36,626 bases of DNA from JBFLVQ01 sp040758525 (GTDB taxonomy: Bacteria; Acidobacteriota; Blastocatellia; Chloracidobacteriales; JADJPF01), in NCBI GenBank assembly GCA_040758525.1, contig JBFLVQ010000017.1, positions 1 through 36,626 on the forward strand. The letters run 5' to 3'. Positions 17,705 to 25,912 of the stretch are shown here, piece by piece; position 1 is the first letter of the stretch; every line of letters starts with the position of its first letter. A program made the position numbers and the translations under genes. The notes under the pieces are model-generated. The model saw only the letters and a program-made list of their open reading frames with translations, was not told the DNA's origin and did not search any database.

Positions 17705-18781
17705 ATGAGTTCGGCAAAATCGAAAAATCCGGTAGATATCAAATTTCTTAAGGATTGTGAAGTCCTTAGTGGATTAAGCGAAGAGATCCTTAAAGTCGTC
17801 TATAATCGAGGTAAGATTATTGATGTCGAGCCGGGTGGAATTATCTTCCGATCAGATCAGCCTTCAGAACTCTTTTATGTTGTAAAATCTGGCATTGTAG
17901 AGATCTGTCGTGAAGATGCGGCAGGCCAAGTGCAAACAATTGCTTATCTAGGTACCGCCAATTCGCTTGGCGAACTCACCATGCTAACCCGTTCAAATTA
18001 TAATTCACTTGCTCGTATGCCTGCGGGTGGCGAACTCTTTGCACTAACTCGTAGCGTCTTCCTTTCATTGCTAGATATGCTACCTGAGTTTGGTCGTTCG
18101 CTCTCTACACTATTTGCCCGTAGGCTAGAGTCAGTAGCAAAAAATAGCCGTATAGACCGGCGTGAGCAGTTTCATGGCACATTGAAGTTCTTTGATCTTC
18201 CTACAATAATCCAGACCATCGTAAGTTCCCGCCTAACTGGTACCCTCACCCTTGTTAATGAATTAGAGGAACCGATTGCAGAGGTCAATTTTGAACTAGG
18301 GGCAGTACGTGGCGCCTTTATGGGTATGCTAGTTGGTGAAGATGCTTTCTATCAACTCTTTCAACCACCTCCTCAAGAAGGTACTTTCGATTTCAAGAGT
18401 GGGCCTATACAACATACCGATGATAGTCGCTATGATATCACACAACCGCCCTCAGCCTTGCTAATTGAGGCTGCCCGTCAGCAAGATGAACTGGTGCAGA
18501 TGAAAAAGAAGATTAGCGACGAGGATGTGCTTGTGCCTACCAAAGATCAATTGCTCTGGCTTGGTGATGAAGGCATGCTTGGGTTTGCTGAGAAGATATT
18601 CGCCGCCGTCAAGGCTGACCGTTGTACAATAACACAATTGATTGCCCTTACCGGTCGCTGTGCCCATGCGGTCTATTCAGTAGTGAAAGTGATGTTAGTG
18701 ACTAAACAACTGGAGCGTATTCCTACTACTGATACGACAGTTGTACAAGCCCACCCAGAAAGTGCCAACTCCAAGCTTTAA
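17705..18781 (+). CDS. Cyclic-nucleotide-binding-like domain protein with DUF4388 (PATAN) domain
   Basis: This 358-residue cytosolic protein has an N-terminal Crp-type cNMP-binding fold (about 10-130: FLKDCEVLSGL, VEPGGIIFRSDQPSELFYVVKSG, LGELTMLTRSNYNSLARM). DUF4388 follows at about 150-255 (FHGTLKFFDLPTIIQTIVSSRLTGTLTL, FELGAVRGAFMGMLVGEDAFYQLF), then a helical C-terminus. DUF4388 is linked to signalling and gliding or two-component systems in myxobacteria and other phyla. No DNA-binding helix-turn-helix is obvious. The phosphate-binding cassette seems to lack its usual Arg, so nucleotide binding is doubtful. I chose the ATG at 17705 because AAGGAG lies 4 bases before it; a GTG at 17681 adds eight basic residues. 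The STAS gene follows after 123 bases. Confidence 0.85.
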   Translation: MSSAKSKNPVDIKFLKDCEVLSGLSEEILKVVYNRGKIIDVEPGGIIFRSDQPSELFYVVKSGIVEICREDAAGQVQTIAYLGTANSLGELTMLTRSNYNSLARMPAGGELFALTRSVFLSLLDMLPEFGRSLSTLFARRLESVAKNSRIDRREQFHGTLKFFDLPTIIQTIVSSRLTGTLTLVNELEEPIAEVNFELGAVRGAFMGMLVGEDAFYQLFQPPPQEGTFDFKSGPIQHTDDSRYDITQPPSALLIEAARQQDELVQMKKKISDEDVLVPTKDQLLWLGDEGMLGFAEKIFAAVKADRCTITQLIALTGRCAHAVYSVVKVMLVTKQLERIPTTDTTVVQAHPESANSKL

Positions 18782-18816
18782 ATCTTTTCTCACTCTCTTG
18801 CTTAGTGCCAAATCTC

Positions 18817-18845
18817 TTGACACATTTTTTAGTAGTGTGTTCAAA
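18817..18845 (+). promoter_or_regulatory. Candidate promoter for the STAS gene
   Basis: A perfect -35 box TTGACA (18817-18822) is followed after 17 bases by TTCAAA (18840-18845), a weak -10 (3 of 6). Transcription would start around 18852, about 53 bases before the ATG. The weak -10 leaves the call open; an alternative sigma factor or activator may be needed. Confidence 0.35.
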
Positions 18846-18904
18846 TCGGAGTGTCTTTATAGGCTGAATAGGCTATTCTTTTAGTTGAGCAGGGAGACAC
18901 CGCT

Positions 18905-19246
18905 ATGAATATCACAGAGCGACAGGTGGGAGACGTCACCGTTCTTGATCTGGAAGGAAAGATCCTGTTGGGCGAAGGTGATGTCCAGCTCAAGCAGTAT
19001 GTCAGCGATCTCATCGCGCGTGGGGTGCGGCGTGTGCTCCTCAATTGTAATGAAGTTCCTTATATGGATAGCTCTGGGCTTGGCGAGGTAGTACGTTGCT
19101 ATACTGCCGTGAAGCGTGCCGGAGGCGAACTGAAATTGGTTAATCTCACTAAACGTCTAATCGATCTGCTTACGATTACCAAACTCATCACCGTATTCGA
19201 GACTTTTGACTCCGAAGAGAGAGCACTAAAGAGCTTTCATAAGTAG
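18905..19246 (+). CDS. STAS-domain anti-sigma factor antagonist-like protein
   Basis: A 113-residue single-domain STAS protein, the size of SpoIIAA/RsbV. The family core MDSSGLGEVVRCY (about 54-66) includes the Ser pair S56/S57; by homology with SpoIIAA the first Ser would be phosphorylated by an anti-sigma kinase. Unphosphorylated, such proteins bind the anti-sigma factor and free the sigma factor. GGGAG lies about 9 bases before the ATG. No RsbW/SpoIIAB-like kinase or sigma factor is present in the window, so its partners are elsewhere. The PP2C gene nearby might dephosphorylate it, but that is only a positional suggestion. Confidence 0.9.
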   Translation: MNITERQVGDVTVLDLEGKILLGEGDVQLKQYVSDLIARGVRRVLLNCNEVPYMDSSGLGEVVRCYTAVKRAGGELKLVNLTKRLIDLLTITKLITVFETFDSEERALKSFHK

Positions 19247-19285
19247 TGCCATCTATCCTATTGCTTAGTTGCCTTAACTGTTGGC

Positions 19286-19319
19286 AAAAAAATTCCGATC
19301 CGCTAGATGCGGATCGGAA
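19286..19319 (-). terminator. Rho-independent terminator of the second Oar-like receptor
   Basis: A perfect 11-bp stem (19293-19303 with 19309-19319) has a 5-base loop and is followed on the minus strand by seven T residues (19286-19292). It lies 32 bases past the receptor stop and between convergent genes, so it may also slow plus-strand transcripts from the STAS gene. Confidence 0.88.
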
Positions 19320-19351
19320 CAGAGTATTCCTCCTCGGTTTGGTTCCTGTTT

Positions 19352-22300
19352 TTAGAAAGTAACCTTGATAGCAAATTGGAACTGCCTAGGGTCGAAAACA
19401 GCCGTCGGCGGGCTCTTGAATTTGTCTTCATCAAAGGTTACAAAACGGAAATTATTATTTACAGTAGAGACATTAACTCGATTGAAGAGATTGAAGACTT
19501 CGCCAATGAAGTCTATCTTAACACGCTCGCCAATCGGTAGATTGCGTGCTAAGCGCAGATCAACAGAAGCAAACCCAGGCGCAATACCAGCATTACGACC
19601 TAATGAACCAGCTTGGCCCAGCGCCGGTAAGCTAAGTCTGCCTGTCGCAGGATCAACATTGGGCCGATCAGCATCACCAGATTGATCTAGGTTAGTATCA
19701 ATACCGGTAAGGATGTTGAATGGCCGTCCTGAAGATAGTTCCACAATGGGCGAAAACGTAAAGTTAGCAAGTATCTTCTTAAAGCCTGTGGCTGAGTCTT
19801 GCTCATAAGGGCTCTTAAAGACAGCACTGAAAACAAAGCGATGGCGCTGATCAAAGTTTGATAGTCCTCGCTCGCTACCAGGATTGTTGTTGTCTTGCGG
19901 TTGCAATAGCGTCTGTAAGTCAGTCGAGTCATCGATCGTCTTAGTGAAGCTGTAGCTTACCAATGCCTGGAAGTTGTTTGAGAAGCGTTTACTCAATCCT
20001 AGCGAGAGGGCATGGTAGACAGAGCTAGAACTAGACTCCTGTGCTTGCACACGACTAAATGGGATCGGTCTGGCAGTCATAACAAATACTGGATTGGGGC
20101 CAGACGGACGGAAGAAGTTATTGGCAATCGTCAATGGAGTAGGTGTACCAAGTGGTGAAGCCGCTAAGAGCAACTGAGCATTTGGTGTGTTGCGGTCACG
20201 TACGTGTGGTAGCTTGCGACCACCTGTAAAGATATAGGTGGCATTGACGGCAACATCAGGGAAGATCTGGCGCTCTATAGAGACGTTCACTTGGTTGGTA
20301 TAAGCATAGACAAAGTCACGATCGAGCGGCAAGGTAAAGGGTAGAATCGAACCATAACCTGGGAATGGTGAGAATGGATCGAAACGGGATTGGCCAAAGA
20401 GATAGACCGCACCACGATCTACACCTGGGGTAACACCTGGTATCAGTGTGCCCTGAAAGATCTGCACAGCATTAAGCGGATTGGTAGGTAGCGGACTGCC
20501 TGCAATGGTGAGAAATTGCGGTGACTGTGTAGCATCAGCAATATCAGCATTGAAGGCTAGTGCTAGCAGCGGATGGTCAAAGAAGATTCCATAAGCGGCA
20601 CGAATCACGGTTTTGCCATCGCCTTTGGGATCCCACGCAATTGCGATACGAGGCGCAACATTATTCTTGTCGCGAGGTATACCTTGCAACACATTGAGAG
20701 CACGCTCGGCGGCATCAAGTTGATCAGCACTCAATGTAAGCCGGTCCGTGGTGATACCTACCGGTTTAATTACTGGGGTCAACTCAACATCATAACGTAC
20801 ACCATAGTTGAGAGTGATATTGGGACGTATCTTCCAGCTATCCTGAGCAAATATTCCAAATGTCTTGTTAGTAAACTTGGCGGTAGAGCGGCCAAAGCCT
20901 TGTACATAGACCTGAGGTAGACCAAGTCCATAAGTCTGTACTGCAGTAATTGGTGGCGCTCCTGCTAGTGCGGGACTTAGTGCTCCCGCTGGCAGATCAC
21001 CAAAGTTAAACAGACCGGAGAAGTTCAACTCAAAGCGGGCTGGATTGATACGCACAAAGTTGATGTCGCCACCAAACTTAAACGTATGGTTGCCACTTGC
21101 ATAAGTGAAATTGTCCTTAATCTCATAACGCTTCTCAACACGATCAACAGGCGAGAAGGGTTCACGACCAAGAAATGCTGCGCCTGAGATATTGAGTGAG
21201 ATATCAGGACTGGAAGTAAAGAGCGTGCCACGTCGTCCAAAATTGAAGAGGAACTCATTTACTTTTGTAGGGCTAAAAGTATGCAGATCCTGCACTACCA
21301 CAGCCGTATCACGAAATGTCGCAATACCAGTGCGCGATACATCATTAAGACCAAATGGCTGGTTCTGTCCAGAGGACTGTATACCAGTCGTGGTTGCTGG
21401 TGTAAAAGTGTAGCGCCCCGAGATGCGATTATTGATATTTATCTGGTGGTCTATCTTCGCTGAGTAGAAGGTAAATTCATCACTCACTGGATAGACATTC
21501 TGTAGATTAGTAAGCACTTTGAAAGAGGCAGGGATACGTCCTAGTTGGCCACCTGAGAGCAAGAAGGTTGAGAAGAAGACCGGCTGGCCAGTATTGGGAT
21601 CAATACCGGTTTTTGCTACCTGTGCTCCCGAAGTCACTAATGAACCATACAATGCTCCCGCTGGGCTGGAGGCAATAAAAGCCTTTTGTGCTGGGGTTAG
21701 ATCGAAGATCGATGGATCCAAGCCAATCTGTGAAAACCCTGACTCGTGTCGTCGTGTCTGATCCAATGAAAGGAAGAAGAAGGTAGTATCCTTTTTGATT
21801 GGACCGCCGAAAGTAAAGCCATACTGACCACGTGTGAAGGCTGGCTTACGGTCAGCGCCTGGAGGCGGGAAGGCAAGTGCATTACGCGCCTGAATAGAGC
21901 GATGACGGATAAAGCCGAAAACATTGCCATGATACTCATTCGTGCCTGATTTGGTGACAATGTTTACTACGCCGCCAGCGGTACGGCCAAACTCTGCAGC
22001 AAAGCTGTTCATCACTACCTGGAATTCTTGTACTGCCTCTTGTGAAATCGTCGATTTCGCGGCATTGACGGAGTTGTCGATGTTATCAGCACCGTCAACT
22101 TGTACCAGGTTTGAGCGTGCGCGCTGGCCACCAAAGTTCAGTCCTGTGGTAGGGGCAGGTCCCAGCGGCGGAGAATTGTCTCTACCAATCTGAGAGTTGG
22201 TAAGGGCAAAATTAAGGAAATTACGCCCATTGATTGGTAGATTATCTATGCGTTGCTGATCGATTGTTTGAGTCACTGCGGTCTTGGAAGTTTCTACTAC

Positions 22301-22693
22301 TTCCGGTGCCGCCGTTACTACAACCTCTTCACCCACACCTGTTACTTTAAGAGCGAGATCGAGTCGGGCGGCTTGTCCGAGCGTCAGCACCACATTCTCG
22401 TTAACTAGTTTGGAAAAGCCGGCCGCCTCTGCAATCACCTGATAAGTGCCTGGTGGGATGGCAAGGATCTTGTAGGTGCCCGATTCATCCGTGTTTGCGA
22501 CTCGCTCAAAATTCGTCTGGGGATTCTTTACTGTCACGGTGGCGCCGGGAATAACGGCGCCTGACTCGTCTTTAATCACGCCCGTGAGGTCTGCTGCTGT
22601 CGCTTGCGACTGCGCCAAGCTGATTTGCGCTAGTGCGCCGAAAAGCAGTCCCACTGCTAGAAAGCAGACGAATACACGATGTAATGGCCTCAT
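19352..22693 (-). CDS. Second Oar-like TonB-dependent receptor with carboxypeptidase-regulatory domain
   Basis: This 1113-residue outer-membrane protein has the same plan as the receptor at 122-3430. A signal peptide covers about 1-27 (FVCFLAVGLLFGALAQISLAQS). The carboxypeptidase-regulatory domain lies at about 33-115 (GAVIPGATVTVKNPQTNFE, PGTYQVIAEAAGFSK). The plug spans about 128-260, with VETSKTAVTQTID, NLPINGRNFLNF, QVDGADNIDN and EFGRTAGGVVNIVTKSGTNE. The remainder is barrel and ends in Phe. The NLPINGRNF and VDGADN segments follow the consensus of acidobacterial Oar-like proteins more closely than the first copy. GGAGAA lies 6 bases before the ATG. It has its own terminator and a long hairpin-rich leader. 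The substrate is unknown. Confidence 0.92.
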   Translation of the reverse strand: MRPLHRVFVCFLAVGLLFGALAQISLAQSQATAADLTGVIKDESGAVIPGATVTVKNPQTNFERVANTDESGTYKILAIPPGTYQVIAEAAGFSKLVNENVVLTLGQAARLDLALKVTGVGEEVVVTAAPEVVETSKTAVTQTIDQQRIDNLPINGRNFLNFALTNSQIGRDNSPPLGPAPTTGLNFGGQRARSNLVQVDGADNIDNSVNAAKSTISQEAVQEFQVVMNSFAAEFGRTAGGVVNIVTKSGTNEYHGNVFGFIRHRSIQARNALAFPPPGADRKPAFTRGQYGFTFGGPIKKDTTFFFLSLDQTRRHESGFSQIGLDPSIFDLTPAQKAFIASSPAGALYGSLVTSGAQVAKTGIDPNTGQPVFFSTFLLSGGQLGRIPASFKVLTNLQNVYPVSDEFTFYSAKIDHQININNRISGRYTFTPATTTGIQSSGQNQPFGLNDVSRTGIATFRDTAVVVQDLHTFSPTKVNEFLFNFGRRGTLFTSSPDISLNISGAAFLGREPFSPVDRVEKRYEIKDNFTYASGNHTFKFGGDINFVRINPARFELNFSGLFNFGDLPAGALSPALAGAPPITAVQTYGLGLPQVYVQGFGRSTAKFTNKTFGIFAQDSWKIRPNITLNYGVRYDVELTPVIKPVGITTDRLTLSADQLDAAERALNVLQGIPRDKNNVAPRIAIAWDPKGDGKTVIRAAYGIFFDHPLLALAFNADIADATQSPQFLTIAGSPLPTNPLNAVQIFQGTLIPGVTPGVDRGAVYLFGQSRFDPFSPFPGYGSILPFTLPLDRDFVYAYTNQVNVSIERQIFPDVAVNATYIFTGGRKLPHVRDRNTPNAQLLLAASPLGTPTPLTIANNFFRPSGPNPVFVMTARPIPFSRVQAQESSSSSVYHALSLGLSKRFSNNFQALVSYSFTKTIDDSTDLQTLLQPQDNNNPGSERGLSNFDQRHRFVFSAVFKSPYEQDSATGFKKILANFTFSPIVELSSGRPFNILTGIDTNLDQSGDADRPNVDPATGRLSLPALGQAGSLGRNAGIAPGFASVDLRLARNLPIGERVKIDFIGEVFNLFNRVNVSTVNNNFRFVTFDEDKFKSPPTAVFDPRQFQFAIKVTF

Positions 22694-22758
22694 AACGTTT
22701 TCTCCATAGACTATCGTTGGTTGTCGTTACTTTCTCTGGTTTTTGAATTGCTGCGACT

Positions 22759-22896
22759 CGGTGACGGCACCGCCCCAGATTGGGTACGGCTTCTATGGAC
22801 TGGTTACCAACACCTTGGCCGCCTTAAGGTGGTCCAGCACTACACAAGCTGGCAGTTACCCGCTGCCGGTAAGCAACAGACTACTGCCCCGAGTAG
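22759..22896 (-). promoter_or_regulatory. Candidate structured 5' leader of the second receptor gene
   Basis: Read on the minus strand, short perfect stems follow one another: 22881-22885/22892-22896 (5 bp), 22851-22855/22863-22867 (5 bp), 22834-22838/22848-22852 (5 bp), 22811-22816/22826-22831 (6 bp) and 22759-22763/22768-22772 (5 bp). An extra 5-bp pairing, 22796-22800 with 22832-22836, could extend the 22811-22831 hairpin at its base, but it conflicts with the 22834-22838 stem. The second and third stems share 22851-22852 and cannot both form. This suggests an RNA control element ahead of the receptor. I could not match it to the conserved cores of cobalamin, TPP, SAM, c-di-GMP or other riboswitches that I know. 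Confidence 0.35.
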
Positions 22897-23091
22897 CTAA
22901 ACCAACAAACTAAAGCAATTTTCACACCCTTTCATTGGGTTTATCGTTAATTAAGATCAACTTGTTGTCAGAAATTGGTTTAACCACTACCATTCGATTT
23001 TCGCAGGATAACTAAAAGGCGTAGGAAATGCAAGTTTTTGTAAATTAGTTCAGAATTTCGGATCAGTATATCTTTATCATTCATATTTGGG

Positions 23092-23120
23092 TTGAATCGC
23101 TTGCCTGAGTTAACTACACT
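23092..23120 (+). promoter_or_regulatory. Candidate promoter for the SpoIID-like gene
   Basis: TTGAAT (23092-23097) and TACACT (23115-23120) are 17 bases apart, each matching 4 of 6 consensus bases. An 11-base palindrome CACTGACAGTG (23117-23127) overlaps the -10 box and the expected start point and could be an operator. The leader would be about 105 bases. Confidence 0.3.
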
Positions 23121-23232
23121 GACAGTGCTTTTTCTTTAGCTAGGGGCAGCGAAAAGAAGATAGTAGAAGAAAGGAAAGCGCACAAGGATCAATGCTGGTT
23201 CGCTACTAATGTGAACTAGGCAAAGGATAGCT

Positions 23233-24525
23233 ATGACGATAGACTTGCACGCTAAGACTGTCCCAGCAATTCTCTTATGCATCTTTTTCTGCCTTTGTGC
23301 GACTAATGCACATGCCGATGATACGGCACGACCCGAGCGTCTACGTATAGGACTTTTCAATCTGCTCAAACCAACCAAGATTTCGCTGCAAAGCGCAAAC
23401 ACGCTACAACTAGAATTATTGCCAGCCGAAAAGGAGGCTTCTACCATTGAAGCACCGTTGGCAGTTGGTGAGAAGATTGCGCTGGCAATCACAGCAGAGG
23501 GACTCGCTTGCCGCTGGCAAGGGCCAAGCGGGATATTATCCAATAGATTGGTGCGGCGTGTACGGCTCTTTAGTGCAGGAGAAGCTAGTATCACAGTAAC
23601 AATTCCTGGCAAACTAGTACGACAACTGCCATTGCCAATCGAGTTTCAATCCTACCAACAGACGATCCAAACCGTGATTGATACCGATGAAGAGACGGCT
23701 GTTGCGATAAGTACAGCTTCAGAACTAGCGGCGGGTGGTACTTTAGCAGTCTTCAAAGCACAGGCGATTGTTGTACGCAGTTATTTGCGTGCTATGCGAG
23801 GCAGACATAATGTTGATGGCTATGACCTCTGTGACAATACCCATTGCTTACTCTATTATGGTGAGGATATTTTCACACGAGTGTCGGATAGAGAGGCAAT
23901 ACAGCATGCTGTGACTGAGACGGCTGGAATGGTACTCAGTTATCAGGAAAAGATCTTGCCGGCCTACTTTACTGCCTCTTGTGGTGGAGTTACTGCGCTG
24001 CCTGGAGAAGTATGGAGCAATGAACCGGATAGTCCAGCCAATCAGGGTTTTCGCTCTGTGCGTTGTTCCTATTGTCGTGGTAAACGTTTCTATCGCTGGG
24101 AAAGAGCCGTGAGTGTACGTGCGCTTTGGGCAGCACTACGACCTGTGCTTGGCTTTATCCCTGGTGAAGAGGCAGAGATAAAGGTGCAGCAGCGTACTCC
24201 AGCAGGTTTTGTCACTACATTGCTAGTGGAAGATAAAAACCGCCAAGTAGAGCTTGCTGCCACACGCTTCAGACATCTAATAGGAGTACAACTTGGCTGG
24301 AATGTTGTATTGAGCAACTCTTTTCAGATACTCAGACGTGGCCGGCAAATAATCTTTACGGGACGTGGCTTTGGTCATAATCTGGGGTTATGTATGACTG
24401 GCGCGGTCGAGCAAGCTCGGCGCGGTCGCAATTTCCAGCACATTCTAAACTACTATTTTCCTGGTGCAAGCCTCTCTGTGGCGCCATCTGTGCCAGGAGA
24501 GAAGGGAAAGGTAGCGCTTGAGTAG
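23233..24525 (+). CDS. SpoIID/LytB-domain protein, exported
   Basis: This 430-residue protein has a signal peptide (about 1-29, ILLCIFFCLCATNAHA). The SpoIID/LytB domain spans about 150-425. The family block is present as STASELAAGGTLAVFKAQAIVVRSYL (about 156-181, with the ASEL Glu matching the catalytic Glu of SpoIID), CDNTHCLLYYG, YFTASCGG and the end block GRGFGHNLGLCMTGA...ILNYYFPGA. SpoIID of Bacillus is a lytic transglycosylase acting on denuded glycan; in non-spore-formers the related proteins are thought to trim septal or peripheral peptidoglycan. Several extra cysteines (about eight in the mature part) suggest disulfides or metal sites. AAAGGA lies 5 bases before the ATG. The stop overlaps the probable start of the DedA gene. 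Confidence 0.88.
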   Translation: MTIDLHAKTVPAILLCIFFCLCATNAHADDTARPERLRIGLFNLLKPTKISLQSANTLQLELLPAEKEASTIEAPLAVGEKIALAITAEGLACRWQGPSGILSNRLVRRVRLFSAGEASITVTIPGKLVRQLPLPIEFQSYQQTIQTVIDTDEETAVAISTASELAAGGTLAVFKAQAIVVRSYLRAMRGRHNVDGYDLCDNTHCLLYYGEDIFTRVSDREAIQHAVTETAGMVLSYQEKILPAYFTASCGGVTALPGEVWSNEPDSPANQGFRSVRCSYCRGKRFYRWERAVSVRALWAALRPVLGFIPGEEAEIKVQQRTPAGFVTTLLVEDKNRQVELAATRFRHLIGVQLGWNVVLSNSFQILRRGRQIIFTGRGFGHNLGLCMTGAVEQARRGRNFQHILNYYFPGASLSVAPSVPGEKGKVALE

Positions 24526-25177
24526 TATTCTCTGGTTAGCCCATATAGTGATATTGAAGTGGAAATTTTTTGAGACCCTCTCAGATTGGCTGTTACGTTA
24601 TGGTTTAATTGGTATCTTTGGCGTAGCATTGCTCGATTCCGCTTTTGTGCCCATGCCAAGCGGGCCAGATGTATTATTGGTAATGCTTTCATTAAAGAGT
24701 CCCGCTCTTACTATTGTGGGATTTGCCTTAGCCGCGACAATTGGCTCGACGATTGGCTGTACTTTGCTATATTTGGTATCGCGGCGATTAGGAGTGAGCG
24801 CACTTAAGCGTATCAGCCCGGCGCGGCGCAAATTTGTTGAAGAGTTTCTCGGTCGCTATGATGCACTGGCACTAGTTATTGCTTCGATAATGCCGCCGCC
24901 ATTTCCGTTTAAGCCATTTATTCTCACGGCAGGAGTCTTTAATTTCAAGCTGCCACGATTTATCATTGCGCTACTCTTTGGGCGTGCACTACGTTATTCA
25001 GTGCTAGGAATGTTAACGCTCTATTTTGGTAATGCTACATTGGAGCTTATGCGTCAGCACGGACCACAGGTATTGCTAGTTGTAATAGCAGTTATTGGAT
25101 TAGTGGTTGCCATTCGATACCTATTAATGCGGCAGCGTCGTAGTGAAGTCACCGTGCAACAAGAAGAACCATTGTAA
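24518..25177 (+). CDS. DedA/VTT-family inner-membrane protein
   Basis: A 219-residue polytopic protein of the DedA (SNARE-associated, VTT) family, whose members are thought to move lipid carriers such as undecaprenyl phosphate or phospholipids across the inner membrane. Four to five hydrophobic segments are visible. The re-entrant motif FVPMPSGPDVLLV (about 43-55) and the second FPFKPFILTAGVF (about 127-139) are family hallmarks, and GRALRY carries the usual Arg. The start is uncertain: TTG at 24518 has AAAGG 6 bases before it and overlaps the SpoIID stop by 8 bases; GTG at 24548 would shorten the protein by ten residues. Linkage to SpoIID fits an envelope role. Confidence 0.85.
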   Translation: MSSILWLAHIVILKWKFFETLSDWLLRYGLIGIFGVALLDSAFVPMPSGPDVLLVMLSLKSPALTIVGFALAATIGSTIGCTLLYLVSRRLGVSALKRISPARRKFVEEFLGRYDALALVIASIMPPPFPFKPFILTAGVFNFKLPRFIIALLFGRALRYSVLGMLTLYFGNATLELMRQHGPQVLLVVIAVIGLVVAIRYLLMRQRRSEVTVQQEEPL

Positions 25178-25209
25178 TCGCGACGCCCGCTATGGCGAAA
25201 AAAATCTAA

Positions 25210-25827
25210 ATGTTTCTACACATGTTGAGAGCCATTATTATTATCTGTGTGCTGGTGCAGGTAGGATGTTCTTCTCAAGATAAAACGCCGGTAAATAATG
25301 CTCGATCATCAAACACGGCGCCCGCCGCTGCCACACCTGTAGAAGTAAAACCGACTATGGGCGAAGCAACAATGACACTGCCCAAAGATTGGCAGCCCTT
25401 TGAGCAGCAACAGACCAAAGTAGCAAAAGATGTTGAATCAATCTCTTTTATTCGTAGAATCGACCGATCCTTATGGGCTAATCCTGGACCCGCAGGAACA
25501 GCCAATTTACCAATGATGAATCTACAGATTTCGCGCCGCCCGGCTGATGCGCGTCGAGATGATATCGAGCCAAAACGGCTGGGTAACAATCTTGTCAAAC
25601 AGGGTCACTTGACCAAATTGGTAGAGGCAGGAGAGATCAAGGTAGCAAACCTCTCTGCTTCTCGAATAGTTGGTGATTCTTCTACGCAAGGTCGTGTTTT
25701 CATTGTACTATTGCCTAATAACAGCTATCTCTACAAGTGGACACTGTTTGGCGTTAAGCCAAATGATACACAGTCCTCAGCCGCTTTTGATACTCTTCTT
25801 AGCTCTGTACAGTTCACCAATAAATAG
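25210..25827 (+). CDS. Exported, possibly lipid-anchored protein of unknown function
   Basis: I do not recognise this 205-residue protein beyond its export signal. Residues 1-20 form a hydrophobic signal ending at VQVGC, with Cys20 followed by SSQD. The Cys and the preceding Gly fit a lipobox, but Gln at the -3 position is unusual, so lipidation is likely rather than certain. A Pro/Ala/Ser/Asn-rich spacer (21-48) leads to a compact domain (about 50-205) that begins ATMTLPKDWQPF, a pattern seen in small secreted proteins that test a hydrophobic groove or fold. A second ATG four codons in (25222) is an equally good start. It lies 32 bases after the DedA gene. Confidence 0.65.
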   Translation: MFLHMLRAIIIICVLVQVGCSSQDKTPVNNARSSNTAPAAATPVEVKPTMGEATMTLPKDWQPFEQQQTKVAKDVESISFIRRIDRSLWANPGPAGTANLPMMNLQISRRPADARRDDIEPKRLGNNLVKQGHLTKLVEAGEIKVANLSASRIVGDSSTQGRVFIVLLPNNSYLYKWTLFGVKPNDTQSSAAFDTLLSSVQFTNK

Positions 25828-25912
25828 CCACAAAAACAGTAAAATTATGTTATTGTCAGGGCGAAGCTGGTAGCGCTCTGCAACCAGCCTCTTCATTGGG
25901 GTCCATCAGCCT

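Larger units (their letters stand above)
22694..23232. other. Divergent intergenic region with structured leader and candidate promoters
   Basis: This 539-base gap separates the second receptor from the SpoIID-like gene. The receptor-proximal 200 bases are rich in inverted repeats (see 22759-22896). The middle part (22921-23090) is AT-rich. A weak minus-strand promoter pair TTGCAT/TATCCT (23028-23033 and 23005-23010, 17-base gap) would give a leader of about 305 bases. The SpoIID-proximal part has a candidate plus-strand promoter and an 11-base palindrome. No credible gene is seen. Confidence 0.5.

Noticed and set aside
17551..17742. 63-codon minus-strand open frame
   Set aside because: It overlaps the start of the DUF4388 gene and the promoter area of the 84-residue gene, and has no ribosome-binding sequence of note.
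22759..22896. Cobalamin or c-di-GMP riboswitch in the second receptor leader
   Set aside because: The conserved core sequences of these classes, as I know them, are not present; only generic hairpins can be claimed.
23136..23612. 158-codon minus-strand open frame
   Set aside because: It mostly overlaps the SpoIID-like gene on the opposite strand, which has a signal peptide and family motifs; the antisense frame has none.
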